The notes under the pieces were generated by a model. It ran no database searches. It saw only the letters and a list, made by a program, of their open reading frames with translations, and had not been told where the DNA came from. Shown in pieces: positions 1 to 9,742 of a stretch of 64,000 bases of DNA; within the stretch, counting starts at the first letter, position 1, and each line of letters opens with the position of its first letter. A program made the translations under genes and the position numbers. This DNA comes from Ancylobacter tetraedralis (lineage in GTDB: Bacteria; Pseudomonadota; Alphaproteobacteria; Rhizobiales; Xanthobacteraceae). The stretch spans positions 1-64,000 of the forward strand of contig NZ_JACICD010000003.1 in the NCBI RefSeq assembly GCF_014195655.1, written 5' to 3'.

Positions 1-95
1 TCGTGCCGATCGCGATGGAAGAGAAGCTGCGCTTCGCCATCCGCGAAGGCGGTCGCACCGTCGGCGCCGGCGTCGTCGCATCCATCATCGAGTGA
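1..95 (+). CDS. tuf: Elongation factor Tu, C-terminal fragment
   Basis: Only the last 30 codons are in the window (reading frame from base 3). The end [15 protein letters not shown] followed by a short Ile/Glu tail is the signature C-terminus of EF-Tu domain 3, the GTPase that delivers aminoacyl-tRNA to the ribosome. Its position just before rpsJ matches the str-S10 junction of alphaproteobacteria. The gene is truncated by the window edge, not broken. Whether this is tufA or a second copy cannot be told. Confidence 0.95.
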   Translation, partial: VPIAMEEKLRFAIREGGRTVGAGVVASIIE

Positions 96-109
96 TCTAA
101 CCAATCCCG

Positions 110-139
110 AGGGGCGCGGGATCGCCTGCGCCCCTTTTT
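110..139 (+). terminator. Rho-independent terminator after tuf
   Basis: An 8-bp perfect stem, AGGGGCGC pairing with GCGCCCCT, with a 10-nt loop is followed directly by five T residues. It lies 15 nt after the tuf stop and separates the str operon from the S10 set, implying that rpsJ has its own promoter or depends on read-through. Confidence 0.8.
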
Positions 140-192
140 CGTGGTGCTCGTAATAGAGCCCTATTGACGAGCCCTCTGGGAGCCTGAAGTCA

Positions 193-501
193 ATGAACGG
201 CCAGAACATTCGGATTCGCCTCAAGGCGTTCGATCATCGCATACTCGACGCCTCGACGCGTGAAATCGTTTCGACGGCGAAGCGCACGGGCGCCCAGGTT
301 CGCGGCCCCATTCCGCTGCCGACGCGGATCGAGAAATTCACGGTCAATCGTTCTCCCCACGTCGACAAGAAGTCGCGTGAGCAGTTCGAGATGCGGACGC
401 ACAAGCGTTTGCTGGACATAGTCGACCCGACCCCCCAGACCGTGGACGCGCTGATGAAGCTCGACCTCGCTGCGGGTGTCGACGTCGAGATCAAGCTCTG
501 A
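193..501 (+). CDS. rpsJ: 30S ribosomal protein S10 (NusE)
   Basis: A 102-residue protein of standard S10 length, with the typical [14 protein letters not shown] opening and the [19 protein letters not shown] segment that forms the extended loop packing into the 30S head. In the family S10 also acts as NusE in transcription antitermination complexes, though nothing here shows that directly. It is the first gene after the tuf terminator and opens the S10 gene set. Only about 50 nt separate the terminator and the ATG, so any dedicated promoter must be compact. Confidence 0.97.
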   Translation: MNGQNIRIRLKAFDHRILDASTREIVSTAKRTGAQVRGPIPLPTRIEKFTVNRSPHVDKKSREQFEMRTHKRLLDIVDPTPQTVDALMKLDLAAGVDVEIKL

Positions 502-523
502 GAGAAGGCGAAGGGACACGGCC

Positions 524-1261
524 ATGCGGTCAGGCGTCATCGCCCAGAAGGTCGGCATGACCCGCATCTTTAACGATGCAGGTGAACATGTTCCGGTCAC
601 TGTGCTGAAAGTCGATAATTGCCAGGTGGTTGCCCACCGTACGCTCGAGAAGAACGGCTACACGGCCGTCCAGCTTGGCGTCGGTCAGGCGAAGCCGCAG
701 AACACCACCCGCGCGCTGCGCGGCCACTTCGCCGTGGCGAAGGTGGAGCCCAAGCGCAAGATGGCGGAGTTCCGCGTCGAGGAGGCCGAGTTGATCCCGG
801 TCGGCGCCGAGCTGACCGTCGATCACTTCGTGGTCGGCCAGTTCGTCGATGTGACGGGCACGTCCATCGGTAAGGGCTTCGCCGGTGGCATGAAGCGCCA
901 CAATTTCGGTGGCCTGCGCGCCACTCACGGCGTGTCGGTCTCGCATCGTTCGATCGGTTCGACCGGTGGTCGTCAGGATCCCGGCAAGACCTTCAAGAAC
1001 AAGAAGATGCCGGGTCACATGGGCGCCGATACGGTGACCACGCAGAACCTCAAGGTCGTTCTGACCGATGTGGAGCGTGGCCTGATCGCGGTCGAGGGCG
1101 CGGTTCCCGGCAACAAGGGCGGCTGGATCCTGGTCGCCGATGCCGTGAAGAAGAAGCTTCCGGCCGAGGCGCCGCAGCCGGGCAAGTTCCGTCTGCCGGG
1201 CACCGAGGCGGTGAACGACGCGGCCCCCGCCACCGAGGCTCAGGCCGAGGAGAATGTGTGA
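524..1261 (+). CDS. rplC: 50S ribosomal protein L3
   Basis: A 245-residue L3, an early-assembling 23S rRNA binder near the peptidyl transferase centre. The ATG at 524 was chosen over an upstream in-frame extension because [16 protein letters not shown] is the conserved L3 N-terminus and an AAGGGA-type site precedes it. The conserved loop with [12 protein letters not shown], the [13 protein letters not shown] segment and KKMPGHMG are present. The C-terminus carries an Ala/Glu-rich tail of about 25 residues, common in alphaproteobacteria. The TGA overlaps the rplD ATG by one base (TGATG), suggesting translational coupling. Confidence 0.97.
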   Translation: MRSGVIAQKVGMTRIFNDAGEHVPVTVLKVDNCQVVAHRTLEKNGYTAVQLGVGQAKPQNTTRALRGHFAVAKVEPKRKMAEFRVEEAELIPVGAELTVDHFVVGQFVDVTGTSIGKGFAGGMKRHNFGGLRATHGVSVSHRSIGSTGGRQDPGKTFKNKKMPGHMGADTVTTQNLKVVLTDVERGLIAVEGAVPGNKGGWILVADAVKKKLPAEAPQPGKFRLPGTEAVNDAAPATEAQAEENV

Positions 1262-1884
1262 TGGTGGAACTCGCCGTTAAAACGCTCGAAGGAGCCGAGG
1301 CCGGCTCCGTGACGCTCTCGGACGAGATCTACGGTCTCGAGCCGCGTCAGGATATCCTTCACCGCATGGTGGTGTGGCAGCTTGCCCGCCGTCAGGCCGG
1401 CACGCACCAGACCCTGTCGCGCGCGGACATCAATCGCACCAAGCGGAAGATGTACAAGCAGAAGGGCACCGGCGGCGCTCGTCACGGCGCTGCTTCCGCT
1501 CCGCAGTTCCGCGGCGGCGGTCGTGCCTTCGGTCCGGTCCAGCGCAGCCACGCCAGCGACCTGCCCAAGAAGGTCCGCGCGCTTGCCCTCAAGCATGCGC
1601 TGTCGACCAAGGCGAAGGAGCAGGCGATCGTCATCCTCGACGAGGCCACGCTGGCCGAGCCGAAGACGAAGCTGCTCAAGGAGCGCCTGGCGGGTCTCGG
1701 CCTGTCGAACGCGCTCGTCATTTCGGGCGCGGAAGTCGATGCCAATTTCGGCCTTGCCTCCCGCAATATCGGCCATTTCGACGTTCTGCCCGTCCAGGGC
1801 ATCAACGTCTACGACATCCTGCGCCGTCACACCCTGGTGCTGACGAAGGCGGCTGTCGACGCTCTGGAGGCGCGCTTCAAATGA
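1261..1884 (+). CDS. rplD: 50S ribosomal protein L4
   Basis: A 207-residue L4, with the long basic loop [15 protein letters not shown] that reaches into the peptide exit tunnel and the GGGRAFGPV motif. The ATG at 1261 overlaps the rplC stop; a GTG one codon earlier is also possible. In E. coli L4 represses its own operon, but no equivalent leader is evident here. The gene ends with a 4-nt ATGA overlap with rplW. Confidence 0.96.
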   Translation: MVELAVKTLEGAEAGSVTLSDEIYGLEPRQDILHRMVVWQLARRQAGTHQTLSRADINRTKRKMYKQKGTGGARHGAASAPQFRGGGRAFGPVQRSHASDLPKKVRALALKHALSTKAKEQAIVILDEATLAEPKTKLLKERLAGLGLSNALVISGAEVDANFGLASRNIGHFDVLPVQGINVYDILRRHTLVLTKAAVDALEARFK

Positions 1885-2177
1885 GTCTCGATCCGCGCCA
1901 CTACGACGTGATCGTGTCCCCGGTCATCACCGAGAAGGCCACGGCGGCCTCCGAGCACAACAAGGTCGTCTTCAAGGTTGCTCTGACGGCTACCAAGCCG
2001 CAGATCAAGGAGGCGGTCGAGAAGCTTTTCGACGTCAAGGTCGAGAGCGTCAACACGCTGGTCCGCAAGGGGAAGACGAAGTTCTTCAAGGGCCGCAAGG
2101 GCGTGCAGAGCGACGTGAAGAAGGCGGTCGTGACCCTCGCCGAGGGGCACACCATCGACATCACGTCGGGTCTGTGA
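1881..2177 (+). CDS. rplW: 50S ribosomal protein L23
   Basis: A 98-residue L23, which lies at the exit of the ribosomal tunnel and in the family contacts SRP and trigger factor. The conserved motifs are [11 protein letters not shown] near the N-terminus and [22 protein letters not shown] in the middle, shared with other bacterial L23. The start ATG overlaps the rplD stop by four bases, so it needs no separate ribosome-binding site. The frame remains open far upstream through rplD, but that extension is out of frame with L4 and is a shadow. Confidence 0.96.
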   Translation: MSLDPRHYDVIVSPVITEKATAASEHNKVVFKVALTATKPQIKEAVEKLFDVKVESVNTLVRKGKTKFFKGRKGVQSDVKKAVVTLAEGHTIDITSGL

Positions 2178-2200
2178 GCCGGGATTAAGGGATCAGAGAC

Positions 2201-3034
2201 ATGGCGCTCAAAACCTTCAAGCCGGTAACGCCGAGCCTCCGTCAGCTCGTCATCGTCGATCGCTCGGGCCTGTACAAGGGCAAGCCGATCAAGACGCTGA
2301 CCGAGGGCAAGTCGGAAGCGGGCGGCCGCAACAATACGGGGCGGATCACTGTCCGTTTCCGCGGCGGTGGCCACAAGCAGGCCTATCGCATCGTCGACTT
2401 CAAGCGCGCCAAGCGCGATGTGTCGGCGATCGTGGAGCGGATCGAGTATGATCCCAACCGCACCGCCTTCATCGCCCTCGTCAAGTATGATGACGGCGAG
2501 CTCAGCTACATCCTGGCGCCGCAGCGCCTGGCTGTCGGCGACAAGGTTGTGGCGTCGAAGAGCGTGGACGTGAAGCCCGGCAACGCGGCTCCGCTCGGCA
2601 ATCTCCCCGTGGGCACGATCGTGCACAATGTGGAGCTGAAGATCGGCAAGGGCGGCCAGATTGCCCGCTCCGCCGGCTCCTATGCGCAGATCGTCGGCCG
2701 CGACCAGGGCTATGTCATCATCCGACTCAATTCGGGTGAGCAGCGTCTTGTTCATGGCGAGTGCCTCGGCACGGTGGGCGCGGTGTCCAACCCCGACCAC
2801 ATGAACACCAACCTCGGCAAGGCCGGCCGCAAGCGCTGGCTGGGCCGTCGCCCGCATAACCGCGGTGTCACGATGAACCCGGTCGATCATCCGCATGGCG
2901 GCGGCGAAGGCCGTACGTCGGGCGGCCGTCATCCGGTCACCCCGTGGGGTCTCCCCACGAAGGGCAAGAAGACCCGGAAGAACAAGTCGACCACCAAGTT
3001 CATCGTGTCCAGCCGGCACGCCCGCAAGAAGTGA
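2201..3034 (+). CDS. rplB: 50S ribosomal protein L2
   Basis: A 277-residue L2 of normal length, required for subunit association and peptidyl transferase centre assembly. It shows the RNA-binding [18 protein letters not shown] segment, the SH3-like core, and the highly conserved [18 protein letters not shown] loop that carries the His implicated in the active centre. The C-terminus ends in basic residues. A ribosome-binding site (GGGAT) and a short 23-nt gap follow rplW. Confidence 0.97.
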   Translation: MALKTFKPVTPSLRQLVIVDRSGLYKGKPIKTLTEGKSEAGGRNNTGRITVRFRGGGHKQAYRIVDFKRAKRDVSAIVERIEYDPNRTAFIALVKYDDGELSYILAPQRLAVGDKVVASKSVDVKPGNAAPLGNLPVGTIVHNVELKIGKGGQIARSAGSYAQIVGRDQGYVIIRLNSGEQRLVHGECLGTVGAVSNPDHMNTNLGKAGRKRWLGRRPHNRGVTMNPVDHPHGGGEGRTSGGRHPVTPWGLPTKGKKTRKNKSTTKFIVSSRHARKK

Positions 3035-3051
3035 GCGAGGGGAACTGAATT

Positions 3052-3330
3052 ATGTCTCGATCGGTCTGGAAAGGTCCGTTCGTCGACGGCTACCTCCTCA
3101 AGAAGGCGGAAGCCGCACGCTCGTCGGGTCGTCACGACGTCGTCAAGATCTGGAGCCGTCGCTCCACGATCCTGCCGCAGTTCGTCGGGGTTACCTTTGG
3201 CGTCTATAACGGCAACAAGCATGTTCCGGTCGCGGTGACCGAGGACATGGTCGGCCACAAGTTCGGCGAGTTCGCTCCTACCCGTACCTATTACGGGCAT
3301 GCGGCGGACAAGAAAGCCAAGCGCAAGTAG
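3052..3330 (+). CDS. rpsS: 30S ribosomal protein S19
   Basis: A 92-residue S19, a head protein that together with S13 contacts the A-site side and the 50S bridge. It opens with the conserved [18 protein letters not shown] and contains [15 protein letters not shown] and the [16 protein letters not shown] signature. A ribosome-binding site (AGGGGAA) precedes the ATG after a 17-nt gap from rplB. The C-terminal KKAKRK is basic as usual. Confidence 0.97.
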   Translation: MSRSVWKGPFVDGYLLKKAEAARSSGRHDVVKIWSRRSTILPQFVGVTFGVYNGNKHVPVAVTEDMVGHKFGEFAPTRTYYGHAADKKAKRK

Positions 3331-3340
3331 AGGCAGGGTC

Positions 3341-3721
3341 ATGGGTAAGGCAGCTCGTCCGCGCTCGCTCGCGGATACGGAAGCCAAGGCGGTTGCTCGC
3401 AATCTGCGAATCAGCCCCCAGAAGCTCAACCTCGTCGCGGGTCTCATCCGGGGCAAGAAGGTCGCGACAGCGCTCGCCGACCTTCAGTTCTCGCGTAAGC
3501 GGATCGCCGGCGACGTGAAGAAGTGCCTGGAATCGGCGATCGCCAATGCCGAGAACAATCATGAACTCGATGTCGACGATCTGATCGTCGCCGAGGCTCA
3601 TGTCGGCAAGGGGCTGGTCATGAAGCGCTTCGCGGCGCGTGCGCGCGGGCGTGCCAGCCGTATCGAGAAGCCGTTCTCGCATATCACGATCGTGGTGCGT
3701 GAAGTCGAGGAGAAGGTCTGA
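3341..3721 (+). CDS. rplV: 50S ribosomal protein L22
   Basis: A 126-residue L22, whose long beta-hairpin lines the polypeptide exit tunnel. The ATG at 3341 follows an AGGCAG site and gives the expected [29 protein letters not shown] start (alphaproteobacterial L22 has such an N-terminal extension); longer in-frame starts fall inside rpsS. The [17 protein letters not shown] motif and the hairpin region [12 protein letters not shown] are present. The stop TGA shares a base with the rpsC ATG. Confidence 0.96.
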   Translation: MGKAARPRSLADTEAKAVARNLRISPQKLNLVAGLIRGKKVATALADLQFSRKRIAGDVKKCLESAIANAENNHELDVDDLIVAEAHVGKGLVMKRFAARARGRASRIEKPFSHITIVVREVEEKV

Positions 3722-4428
3722 TGGGTCAGAAGGTTAATCCCGTCGGGCTGCGGCTCGGCATCAACCGCACCTGGGATTCGCGCTGGTTCGCCAGCAAGGG
3801 CGAATACGGGCAGCTGCTGCACGAGGATATCAAGATCCGCGAAGTGCTGCACAAGCTGCTCAAGCAGGCTGCGGTGTCGAAGATCGTCATCGAGCGTCCG
3901 CACAAGAAGTGCCGCGTCACCATCTACTCGGCTCGCCCGGGCGTGGTGATCGGCAAGAAGGGCGCGGACATCGACAAGCTGCGCAAGAAGGTTGCGGAGA
4001 TGACCTCCTCGGAGGTCTTCATCAACATCGTCGAGATTCGCAAGCCGGAAATCGATGCGCGCCTCGTCGCCGAATCGATCGCGCAGCAGCTCGAGCGCCG
4101 TGTGGCGTTCCGTCGCGCCATGAAGCGCGCGGTCCAGTCCGCGATGCGTCTGGGCGCGGAAGGTATCCGTATCAACTGCTCGGGCCGCCTCGGCGGCGCG
4201 GAAATCGCCCGTCTGGAATGGTATCGTGAAGGGCGTGTGCCACTTCACACCTTGCGCGCGGACGTGGATTACGGTACGGCCACCGCCTTCACGACCTACG
4301 GCACCTGCGGTGTCAAGGTTTGGATCTTCAAGGGCGAGATCCTGGAGCACGACCCGATGGCGCAGGACAAGCGTCAGGCGGAGAGTGAATCTTCGGGTGG
4401 TCGTTCCTCGCGCCGCGACGCGGCGTGA
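3721..4428 (+). CDS. rpsC: 30S ribosomal protein S3
   Basis: A 235-residue S3, part of the mRNA entry channel of the 30S head. It begins [14 protein letters not shown], carries a type II KH domain with the [16 protein letters not shown] loop at about residues 75-92, and ends with the C-terminal domain containing [14 protein letters not shown]. The tail from about residue 215 is Ser/Arg-rich and looks disordered. It starts at the rplV stop with a 1-nt overlap. Confidence 0.97.
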   Translation: MGQKVNPVGLRLGINRTWDSRWFASKGEYGQLLHEDIKIREVLHKLLKQAAVSKIVIERPHKKCRVTIYSARPGVVIGKKGADIDKLRKKVAEMTSSEVFINIVEIRKPEIDARLVAESIAQQLERRVAFRRAMKRAVQSAMRLGAEGIRINCSGRLGGAEIARLEWYREGRVPLHTLRADVDYGTATAFTTYGTCGVKVWIFKGEILEHDPMAQDKRQAESESSGGRSSRRDAA

Positions 4429-4458
4429 GATCGGTAAAGAAGGAATAAGAGGCGCGTC

Positions 4459-4872
4459 ATGCTGCAACCGAAGCGCACGAAGTTCCGCAAGCAGTTCAAG
4501 GGCCGTATTCACGGTGCTGCGAAAGGCGGAACTGACCTCAATTTCGGCCAGTTCGGGCTGAAGGCCCTGGAGCCGGAGCGCGTTACCGCGCGTCAGATCG
4601 AAGCCGCGCGTCGCGCGCTCACCCGTCACATGAAGCGTGCGGGCCGGGTGTGGATCCGCGTGTTCCCCGACGTGCCGGTGTCGTCCAAGCCGACCGAAGT
4701 TCGTATGGGTAAAGGCAAGGGCGCCCCGGAATATTGGGCGGCCAAGGTCAAGCCGGGCCGAATCATGTTCGAGATCGATGGCGTGAGCCAGGAGATCGCG
4801 CGTGAGGCCCTGACGCTTGCCGCGGCCAAGCTGCCGATCAAGACGCGCTTCGTCGAACGTATCGCTGAGTGA
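4459..4872 (+). CDS. rplP: 50S ribosomal protein L16
   Basis: A 137-residue L16, located near the A-site and peptidyl transferase centre. It starts [16 protein letters not shown], the typical N-terminus, and contains [20 protein letters not shown] and [19 protein letters not shown], the loop contacting tRNA. A ribosome-binding site AAGGAAT lies upstream. The TGA lies about 10 nt before the start chosen for rpmC. Confidence 0.97.
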   Translation: MLQPKRTKFRKQFKGRIHGAAKGGTDLNFGQFGLKALEPERVTARQIEAARRALTRHMKRAGRVWIRVFPDVPVSSKPTEVRMGKGKGAPEYWAAKVKPGRIMFEIDGVSQEIAREALTLAAAKLPIKTRFVERIAE

Positions 4873-4883
4873 CGGGGGAGATG

Positions 4884-5093
4884 ATGACAAAGGCTTCCGA
4901 CATTCGGACGAAGACCGTGGACGAACTCCAGGACGAACTGCTGTCCCTGAAGAAGGAGCAGTTCAACCTGCGCTTCCAGAAGGCGACCGGCCAGCTCGAG
5001 AACACGGCGCGGGTGCGTCAGGTCCGCCGCGACATCGCGCGGACCAAGACCGTCCAGGCGCAGAAGGCCGCATCTGCGGCCAAGGCGAAGTGA
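4884..5093 (+). CDS. rpmC: 50S ribosomal protein L29
   Basis: A 69-residue L29, a two-helix protein beside the tunnel exit. Two adjacent ATG codons (4881 and 4884) exist; the second was chosen because the GGGGGAG site ends only two bases before the first. The core [22 protein letters not shown] and the [19 protein letters not shown] motif are diagnostic. The C-terminus is an Ala/Lys tail. An upstream in-frame GTG at 4869 would overlap rplP and is less likely. Confidence 0.94.
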   Translation: MTKASDIRTKTVDELQDELLSLKKEQFNLRFQKATGQLENTARVRQVRRDIARTKTVQAQKAASAAKAK

Positions 5094-5103
5094 GGAGATA
5101 GCG

Positions 5104-5352
5104 ATGCCGAAGCGTTTGCTGCAGGGCGTCGTGGTGAGCGACAAGCAGGACAAGACCGTCGTGGTCCGGGTCGAGCGCCGTTTCACCCATCCGCTGCTGA
5201 AGAAGACCGTCCGTCGTTCCAAGAAGTACCATGCCCATGATGAGGGCAATGCGTGGAAGGAAGGCGACACCGTCTGGATCGAGGAGCACCGCCCCTTGTC
5301 CAAGCTCAAGAACTGGATTGTGGTCCAGGGCGAGAAGCGGGCTGAAGTCTGA
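5104..5352 (+). CDS. rpsQ: 30S ribosomal protein S17
   Basis: An 82-residue S17, an OB-fold primary binder of 16S rRNA. The conserved elements are [21 protein letters not shown] and [19 protein letters not shown], followed by [31 protein letters not shown] stretch provides the ribosome-binding site just upstream. The 75-nt spacer to rplN is longer than the other junctions of this set. Confidence 0.97.
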   Translation: MPKRLLQGVVVSDKQDKTVVVRVERRFTHPLLKKTVRRSKKYHAHDEGNAWKEGDTVWIEEHRPLSKLKNWIVVQGEKRAEV

Positions 5353-5427
5353 GCGCCCGGAAACGGGATTGAGGGGCGCGTGCCGGCATGACTGGTGCGC
5401 GCAGTTTTTGCGAGAAATAGGTGCGTC

Positions 5428-5796
5428 ATGATCCAGATGCAGACCAATCTCGACGTGGCGGACAATTCCGGCGCGCGTCGCGTCATGTGCATCAAGGTGC
5501 TTGGCGGTTCCAAGCGTAAGTATGCCCATGTCGGCGACATCATCGTGGTGTCGGTGAAGGAAGCTATCCCGCGCGGCCGCGTCAAGAAGGGCGACGTGAT
5601 GAAGGCGGTTGTCGTTCGCACCGCCAAGGACATCCGTCGCGTCGACGGTTCGGTGATCCGTTTCGACCGCAATGCGGCCGTGCTGATCAACAACAACAAG
5701 GAGCCGGTGGGCACGCGTATCTTCGGGCCGGTTCCGCGCGAGCTGCGCGCGAAGAACCACATGAAGATCATCTCGCTGGCGCCGGAGGTGCTTTGA
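5428..5796 (+). CDS. rplN: 50S ribosomal protein L14
   Basis: A 122-residue L14, exactly the normal length, an interface protein in bridge B8. The ATG at 5428 gives [20 protein letters not shown], the universal start, so an upstream in-frame ATG at 5395 was rejected. The motif [15 protein letters not shown] and the [24 protein letters not shown] ending are typical. The stop overlaps the rplX ATG by one base. Confidence 0.97.
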   Translation: MIQMQTNLDVADNSGARRVMCIKVLGGSKRKYAHVGDIIVVSVKEAIPRGRVKKGDVMKAVVVRTAKDIRRVDGSVIRFDRNAAVLINNNKEPVGTRIFGPVPRELRAKNHMKIISLAPEVL

Positions 5797-6113
5797 TGGC
5801 CGCGAAAATCAAAAAGGGCGACAAGGTCGTCGTCCTCGCCGGCCGCGACAAGGGCCGCAGCGGCGAGGTGATCGAGGTGCTTCCGAAGGAGAATACCGCC
5901 AAGGTGCGCGGTGTGAACCTGGTGAAGCGCCACCAGCGCCAGAGCGCGAACCAGGAAGGCGGAATCATCTCCAAGGAGGCTTCCATCGACCTGTCGAACA
6001 TCGCGATTGCCGATCCCAAGGACGGCAAGCCGACCCGCGTTGGTTTCCTTGTGCAGGCAGACGGCACCAAGGTGCGCGTCGCCAAGCGCTCGGGGGAGAA
6101 GATCGATGGCTGA
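5796..6113 (+). CDS. rplX: 50S ribosomal protein L24
   Basis: A 105-residue L24, an assembly initiator of the 50S subunit. An N-terminal KOW motif is seen in [21 protein letters not shown], followed by [18 protein letters not shown]. The start overlaps the rplN stop by one base and the end overlaps the rplE start by 8 nt, so three consecutive genes are tightly coupled. No unusual feature. Confidence 0.96.
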   Translation: MAAKIKKGDKVVVLAGRDKGRSGEVIEVLPKENTAKVRGVNLVKRHQRQSANQEGGIISKEASIDLSNIAIADPKDGKPTRVGFLVQADGTKVRVAKRSGEKIDG

Positions 6114-6663
6114 GACCAGCTACACCCCGCGGATGAAGTCCTTCTACGAGGACGAAGTTCGCAAGACCCTGATTGAGCAGTTCGGCTACAAGAACGCTCT
6201 CGAGGTGCCGACGGTCGACAAGATCGTCATCAACATGGGTGTCGGCGAGGCAACTGCCGACACGAAGAAGGTGCAGACCGCCGCGGCGGACCTCGCGCTG
6301 ATCGCCGGCCAGCGGCCGGTCGTCACGCGGGCTCGCAAGGCGATCTCGAACTTCAAGCTGCGTGAAAACCAGCCTGTCGGCGCGAAGGTCACCCTTCGCA
6401 AGGTGCGTATGTACGAGTTTCTCGATCGGCTCGTCACCATCGCGCTGCCGCGGGTTCGCGACTTTCGCGGCCTGAACCCCAAGAGCTTCGATGGCCGGGG
6501 CAATTACGCCCTGGGTATCAAGGAGCATATCGTGTTCCCGGAAATCAACTACGACAAGGTTGATCAGGCCTGGGGCATGGACATCATTGTCTGCACGACG
6601 GCGAAGACGGACGACGAGGCGCGCGCGCTTCTGAAGGCCCTCAACTTCCCGTTCCGTCAGTAA
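6106..6663 (+). CDS. rplE: 50S ribosomal protein L5
   Basis: A 185-residue L5, the 5S rRNA binder contacting the P-site tRNA. The ATG at 6106 was chosen because GGGGGAG precedes it and the protein then starts [19 protein letters not shown], as in relatives. Conserved blocks include [11 protein letters not shown], the [20 protein letters not shown] region and [22 protein letters not shown]. It overlaps the end of rplX by 8 nt. Confidence 0.97.
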   Translation: MAETSYTPRMKSFYEDEVRKTLIEQFGYKNALEVPTVDKIVINMGVGEATADTKKVQTAAADLALIAGQRPVVTRARKAISNFKLRENQPVGAKVTLRKVRMYEFLDRLVTIALPRVRDFRGLNPKSFDGRGNYALGIKEHIVFPEINYDKVDQAWGMDIIVCTTAKTDDEARALLKALNFPFRQ

Positions 6664-6722
6664 GCATCCCCTTCCGGCAGTGGGGCCAAGGCCCCAAACG
6701 CGGAGACTAGGAGCAAAGTCAT

Positions 6723-7028
6723 ATGGCGAAGAAGAGCGCGGTCGAGAAGAACGAACACCGCCGGAAGCTCGTAAAGAACTATTCCGGCAAGCGTGCGCGT
6801 CTCAAGGCCCTCGTAAGCGACAAGGAACTGCCGATTGAGGAGCGCTTCGCCGCGGTCCTCAAGCTCGCGCAGCTCCCGCGCAATTCCGCGAAGGTGCGTA
6901 TCCGCAACCGGTGTGAAGTCACCGGTCGTCCGCGCGCCTATTACCGCAAGCTCAAGATGAGCCGCATCGCGCTTCGTGAGCTCGGGTCGCAGGGGCAGAT
7001 CCCTGGCCTGGTCAAGTCGAGCTGGTGA
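6723..7028 (+). CDS. rpsN: 30S ribosomal protein S14, zinc-independent long form
   Basis: A 101-residue S14. The long form with a single Cys, in [15 protein letters not shown], lacks the two CxxC pairs of the zinc-binding short form, as usual in alphaproteobacteria. The C-terminal [21 protein letters not shown] is the family signature. A 59-nt spacer follows rplE and a GGAGCAAAG ribosome-binding site precedes the ATG. Confidence 0.97.
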   Translation: MAKKSAVEKNEHRRKLVKNYSGKRARLKALVSDKELPIEERFAAVLKLAQLPRNSAKVRIRNRCEVTGRPRAYYRKLKMSRIALRELGSQGQIPGLVKSSW

Positions 7029-7041
7029 GGAGGGTCTGACC

Positions 7042-7440
7042 ATGTCCACGACTGATCCGATCGGCGATCTCATCACCCGCATCCGCAACGCGCAGCTCCG
7101 TCGCAAGGAGAAGATCTCCACGCCCGGTTCTCGCCTGCGCGCCAGCGTTCTCGAAGTGCTCGCCGCCGAAGGCTTCATCCGGGGCTATTCCGCCTCGGAG
7201 CCGCTGAACGGCCGCACCGAGTTCGAGATCGAGCTGAAATATTACGATGGCGAGCCGGTGATCCGCGAGATCTCCCGCGTGTCCAAGCCTGGCCGGCGCG
7301 TTTATTCGTCGGTCAAGACCCTTCCGCGCGTCGCCAACGGTCTCGGCGTCGCTGTCGTCTCCACGCCGCAGGGCGTGATGGCGGACCACGAAGCCCGCGA
7401 GAAGAACGTGGGCGGCGAGGTCCTCTTCACGGTCTTCTGA
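7042..7440 (+). CDS. rpsH: 30S ribosomal protein S8
   Basis: A 132-residue S8, a primary binder of the central domain of 16S rRNA; in E. coli it is the repressor of the spc operon. The ATG at 7042 follows GAGGAGGGTC and gives [18 protein letters not shown], the standard start. The C-terminal [22 protein letters not shown] motif with the 16S-binding loop is intact. The frame is open upstream into rpsN but that is a shadow. Confidence 0.97.
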   Translation: MSTTDPIGDLITRIRNAQLRRKEKISTPGSRLRASVLEVLAAEGFIRGYSASEPLNGRTEFEIELKYYDGEPVIREISRVSKPGRRVYSSVKTLPRVANGLGVAVVSTPQGVMADHEAREKNVGGEVLFTVF

Positions 7441-7461
7441 TCGGGGAGGGAGAGAGAGCAC

Positions 7462-7995
7462 ATGTCCAAGATCGGTAAAGCACCCATCACCATCCCGGCC
7501 GGCGTCACCGCCAGCGTCGATGGCCAGACGGTCACGGTGAAGGGCCCCAAGGGCGCCCTTGAAGTGAATGTCGTCGAGGAAATCGGCGTCACGCTCGACA
7601 ACGGCACGGTGCTGTTCGCACCGCGCGGCGAGACCAACCGCCATCGCGCGATGTGGGGCCTGTCCCGCACGCTGGTGGCGAACCTGGTGGAAGGCGTGAC
7701 CAAGGGCTTCGAGAAGAAGCTTGAGATCAGCGGCGTCGGCTATCGCGCGGCGGTTCAGGGCAAGAACCTGAACCTGGCGCTCGGTTATAGCCATGACGTC
7801 ATCTACTCGATCCCGGAAGGGATCCAGATCGTCACGCCGAAGCCGACCGAAATCGTGGTGTCGGGCATCGACCGTCAGAAGGTCGGCCAGGTCGCCGCAG
7901 AGATTCGCGAATTCCGCGGTCCCGAGCCCTATAAGGGCAAGGGCGTGAAATACGCGGGCGAGTTCATCTTCCGCAAGGAAGGCAAGAAGAAGTAA
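7462..7995 (+). CDS. rplF: 50S ribosomal protein L6
   Basis: A 177-residue L6, two repeated RNA-binding domains near the factor-binding site. It shows [17 protein letters not shown] at the start, [21 protein letters not shown] in the second domain and the C-terminal signature [27 protein letters not shown] purine-rich stretch serves as the ribosome-binding site. Confidence 0.97.
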   Translation: MSKIGKAPITIPAGVTASVDGQTVTVKGPKGALEVNVVEEIGVTLDNGTVLFAPRGETNRHRAMWGLSRTLVANLVEGVTKGFEKKLEISGVGYRAAVQGKNLNLALGYSHDVIYSIPEGIQIVTPKPTEIVVSGIDRQKVGQVAAEIREFRGPEPYKGKGVKYAGEFIFRKEGKKK

Positions 7996-8007
7996 CGGAC
8001 CCGAACC

Positions 8008-8370
8008 ATGGCTCAGTATAAGGACGCTACCGAGCGCCGTAAGGCGCGTGTCCGCCGTGCCTTGCGCGCGACGGCGAACGGGCGGCCGCGCCTCTCGGTG
8101 CATCGCTCGTCGAAGCACATCTATGCGCAGATCATCGACGATGCGCGCGGCGTGACCATCGCCGCCGCTTCGTCGCTTGAGAAGGATCTGCGGGACAGCC
8201 TGAAGACCGGCGCGGATGTCGCGGCGGCCCAGGCGATCGGCAAGCTCGTGGCGGAACGCGCCGTCGCAGCCGGTGTGAAGGACGTGGTCTTCGACCGCGG
8301 AGCCTTCATTTATCACGGCCGCGTCAAGGCGCTCGCCGAGGCCGCCCGCGAGGGCGGTCTCAACTTCTAA
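8008..8370 (+). CDS. rplR: 50S ribosomal protein L18
   Basis: A 120-residue L18, which with L5 and L25 carries 5S rRNA into the 50S subunit. The N-terminal basic region [15 protein letters not shown], the [18 protein letters not shown] core and the C-terminal [26 protein letters not shown] are characteristic. It lies 12 nt after rplF. Confidence 0.97.
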   Translation: MAQYKDATERRKARVRRALRATANGRPRLSVHRSSKHIYAQIIDDARGVTIAAASSLEKDLRDSLKTGADVAAAQAIGKLVAERAVAAGVKDVVFDRGAFIYHGRVKALAEAAREGGLNF

Positions 8371-8410
8371 TCACGAGCGGGATCTCCCGCAGAACGACAA
8401 GGATAAGATC

Positions 8411-8962
8411 ATGGCTCGTGAACGTGAGCGTGAACGCGAGGATCGCGACAACACGTTCGTGGACAAGCTGGTCCACATCAATCGTGTCGCGAAGGTTGTG
8501 AAGGGTGGCCGTCGCTTCGGCTTCGCGGCTCTCGTCGTCGTCGGCGACCAGAAGGGCCGCGTCGGTTTTGGCCACGGCAAGGCGCGTGAAGTGCCGGAAG
8601 CCATCCGCAAGGCGACGGAAGCCGCCAAGCGCGCGCTGATCCGCGTGCCGCTGCGCGAGGGTCGGACGCTGCATCATGACGTGCACGGCCATCATGGCGC
8701 GGGCAAGGTCATCCTGCGCGCGGCTCCGGCCGGTACGGGCATCATCGCCGGCGGCCCGATGCGCGCCGTCTTCGAGACGCTCGGCATGCAGGACGTGGTG
8801 GCGAAGTCGTTCGGCTCGTCCAACCCGTACAACATGGTTCGCGCGACCTTCGATGCGCTGAAGAACCAGGACAGCCCGCGTCTGGTGGCTGCCCGCCGCA
8901 GCCTGAAGGTCTCGCAGCTTCAGTCGCGCCGTCGCGTCGACGACGCCGAAGCGACCGACTGA
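8411..8962 (+). CDS. rpsE: 30S ribosomal protein S5
   Basis: A 183-residue S5, part of the mRNA entry tunnel and important for decoding accuracy. It starts with an Arg/Glu alternating segment ([11 protein letters not shown]), then the S5 double-stranded RNA-binding domain with [21 protein letters not shown] at about residues 23-43 and the C-terminal domain with [16 protein letters not shown]. The N-terminal charged repeat is a known variable part of the protein. Confidence 0.97.
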   Translation: MAREREREREDRDNTFVDKLVHINRVAKVVKGGRRFGFAALVVVGDQKGRVGFGHGKAREVPEAIRKATEAAKRALIRVPLREGRTLHHDVHGHHGAGKVILRAAPAGTGIIAGGPMRAVFETLGMQDVVAKSFGSSNPYNMVRATFDALKNQDSPRLVAARRSLKVSQLQSRRRVDDAEATD

Positions 8963-8988
8963 GCGCCTGAGAGGTAGTGGAGCTTATC

Positions 8989-9180
8989 ATGGCGAACAGC
9001 AGCAAGACGGTTACCGTCGAGCAGACCGGCAGCGCGATCCGCCGTCCGGAAGATCAGCGGGCGACCCTCATCGGCCTCGGCCTCAACAAGCTTGGGCGTC
9101 GTTCGACGCTCGAAGACACCCCGGCCGTGCGTGGCATGATCCAGAAGGTTCGCCACCTCGTCCGCGTCGTCGAAGCGTGA
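8989..9180 (+). CDS. rpmD: 50S ribosomal protein L30
   Basis: A 63-residue L30, a small 50S protein absent from some bacteria. The ATG at 8989 follows GAGAGGTAGTGGAG; an in-frame GTG at 8977 is a less likely start. The conserved [20 protein letters not shown] and the ending [15 protein letters not shown] identify the family. It lies between rpsE and rplO in the canonical spc order. Confidence 0.96.
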   Translation: MANSSKTVTVEQTGSAIRRPEDQRATLIGLGLNKLGRRSTLEDTPAVRGMIQKVRHLVRVVEA

Positions 9181-9199
9181 CGACGCAAGGAGATTGGCG

Positions 9200-9688
9200 A
9201 TGAGCAGCCTTAACGATATCAAGGACAACGCCGGCTCGCGCAAGAAGCGCATGCGCGTCGGTCGCGGCATCGGTTCCGGCAAGGGCAAGACCGGCGGACG
9301 TGGCGTGAAGGGACAGACCTCGCGCACTGGCGTCGCGATCAAGGGCTTCGAGGGCGGCCAGATGCCGATCCATCGTCGCCTGCCCAAGCGCGGCTTCCAC
9401 AACATCTTCGCACTGGATTGGAACGAGGTTTCCCTCGATCGCATCCAGATCGCGATCGATGCCGGCAAGCTGGATGCGACGGTCGCCATCACCCAGGCGG
9501 CGCTTGTCGAGGCGGGCGTCCTGCGCCGCGTCAAGGCCGGCGTGCGCGTGCTGGGCGGCGAACTGACCGGGAAGGTCGTGCTTGAAGTGGCCTATGCCAC
9601 CAAGTCGGCCCTGGCGGCGGTCGAGCAGGCCGGCGGCACTGTGACGCTGCTGGCGTCGAAGGGCGACGCTGGCGAAACGGCGGCCTGA
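9200..9688 (+). CDS. rplO: 50S ribosomal protein L15
   Basis: A 162-residue L15, a late-assembly 50S protein. The ATG at 9200 sits 7 nt after AAGGAGA; two upstream in-frame codons from a TTG are not needed. The glycine-rich [21 protein letters not shown] region and [18 protein letters not shown] are diagnostic. The final residues are an Ala-rich tail. Confidence 0.96.
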   Translation: MSSLNDIKDNAGSRKKRMRVGRGIGSGKGKTGGRGVKGQTSRTGVAIKGFEGGQMPIHRRLPKRGFHNIFALDWNEVSLDRIQIAIDAGKLDATVAITQAALVEAGVLRRVKAGVRVLGGELTGKVVLEVAYATKSALAAVEQAGGTVTLLASKGDAGETAA

Positions 9689-9742
9689 CGATTAAGTCAG
9701 GCCTTCCGCCTTTTCAGGGCACAGGTGAGGGAGCGAAGCCCC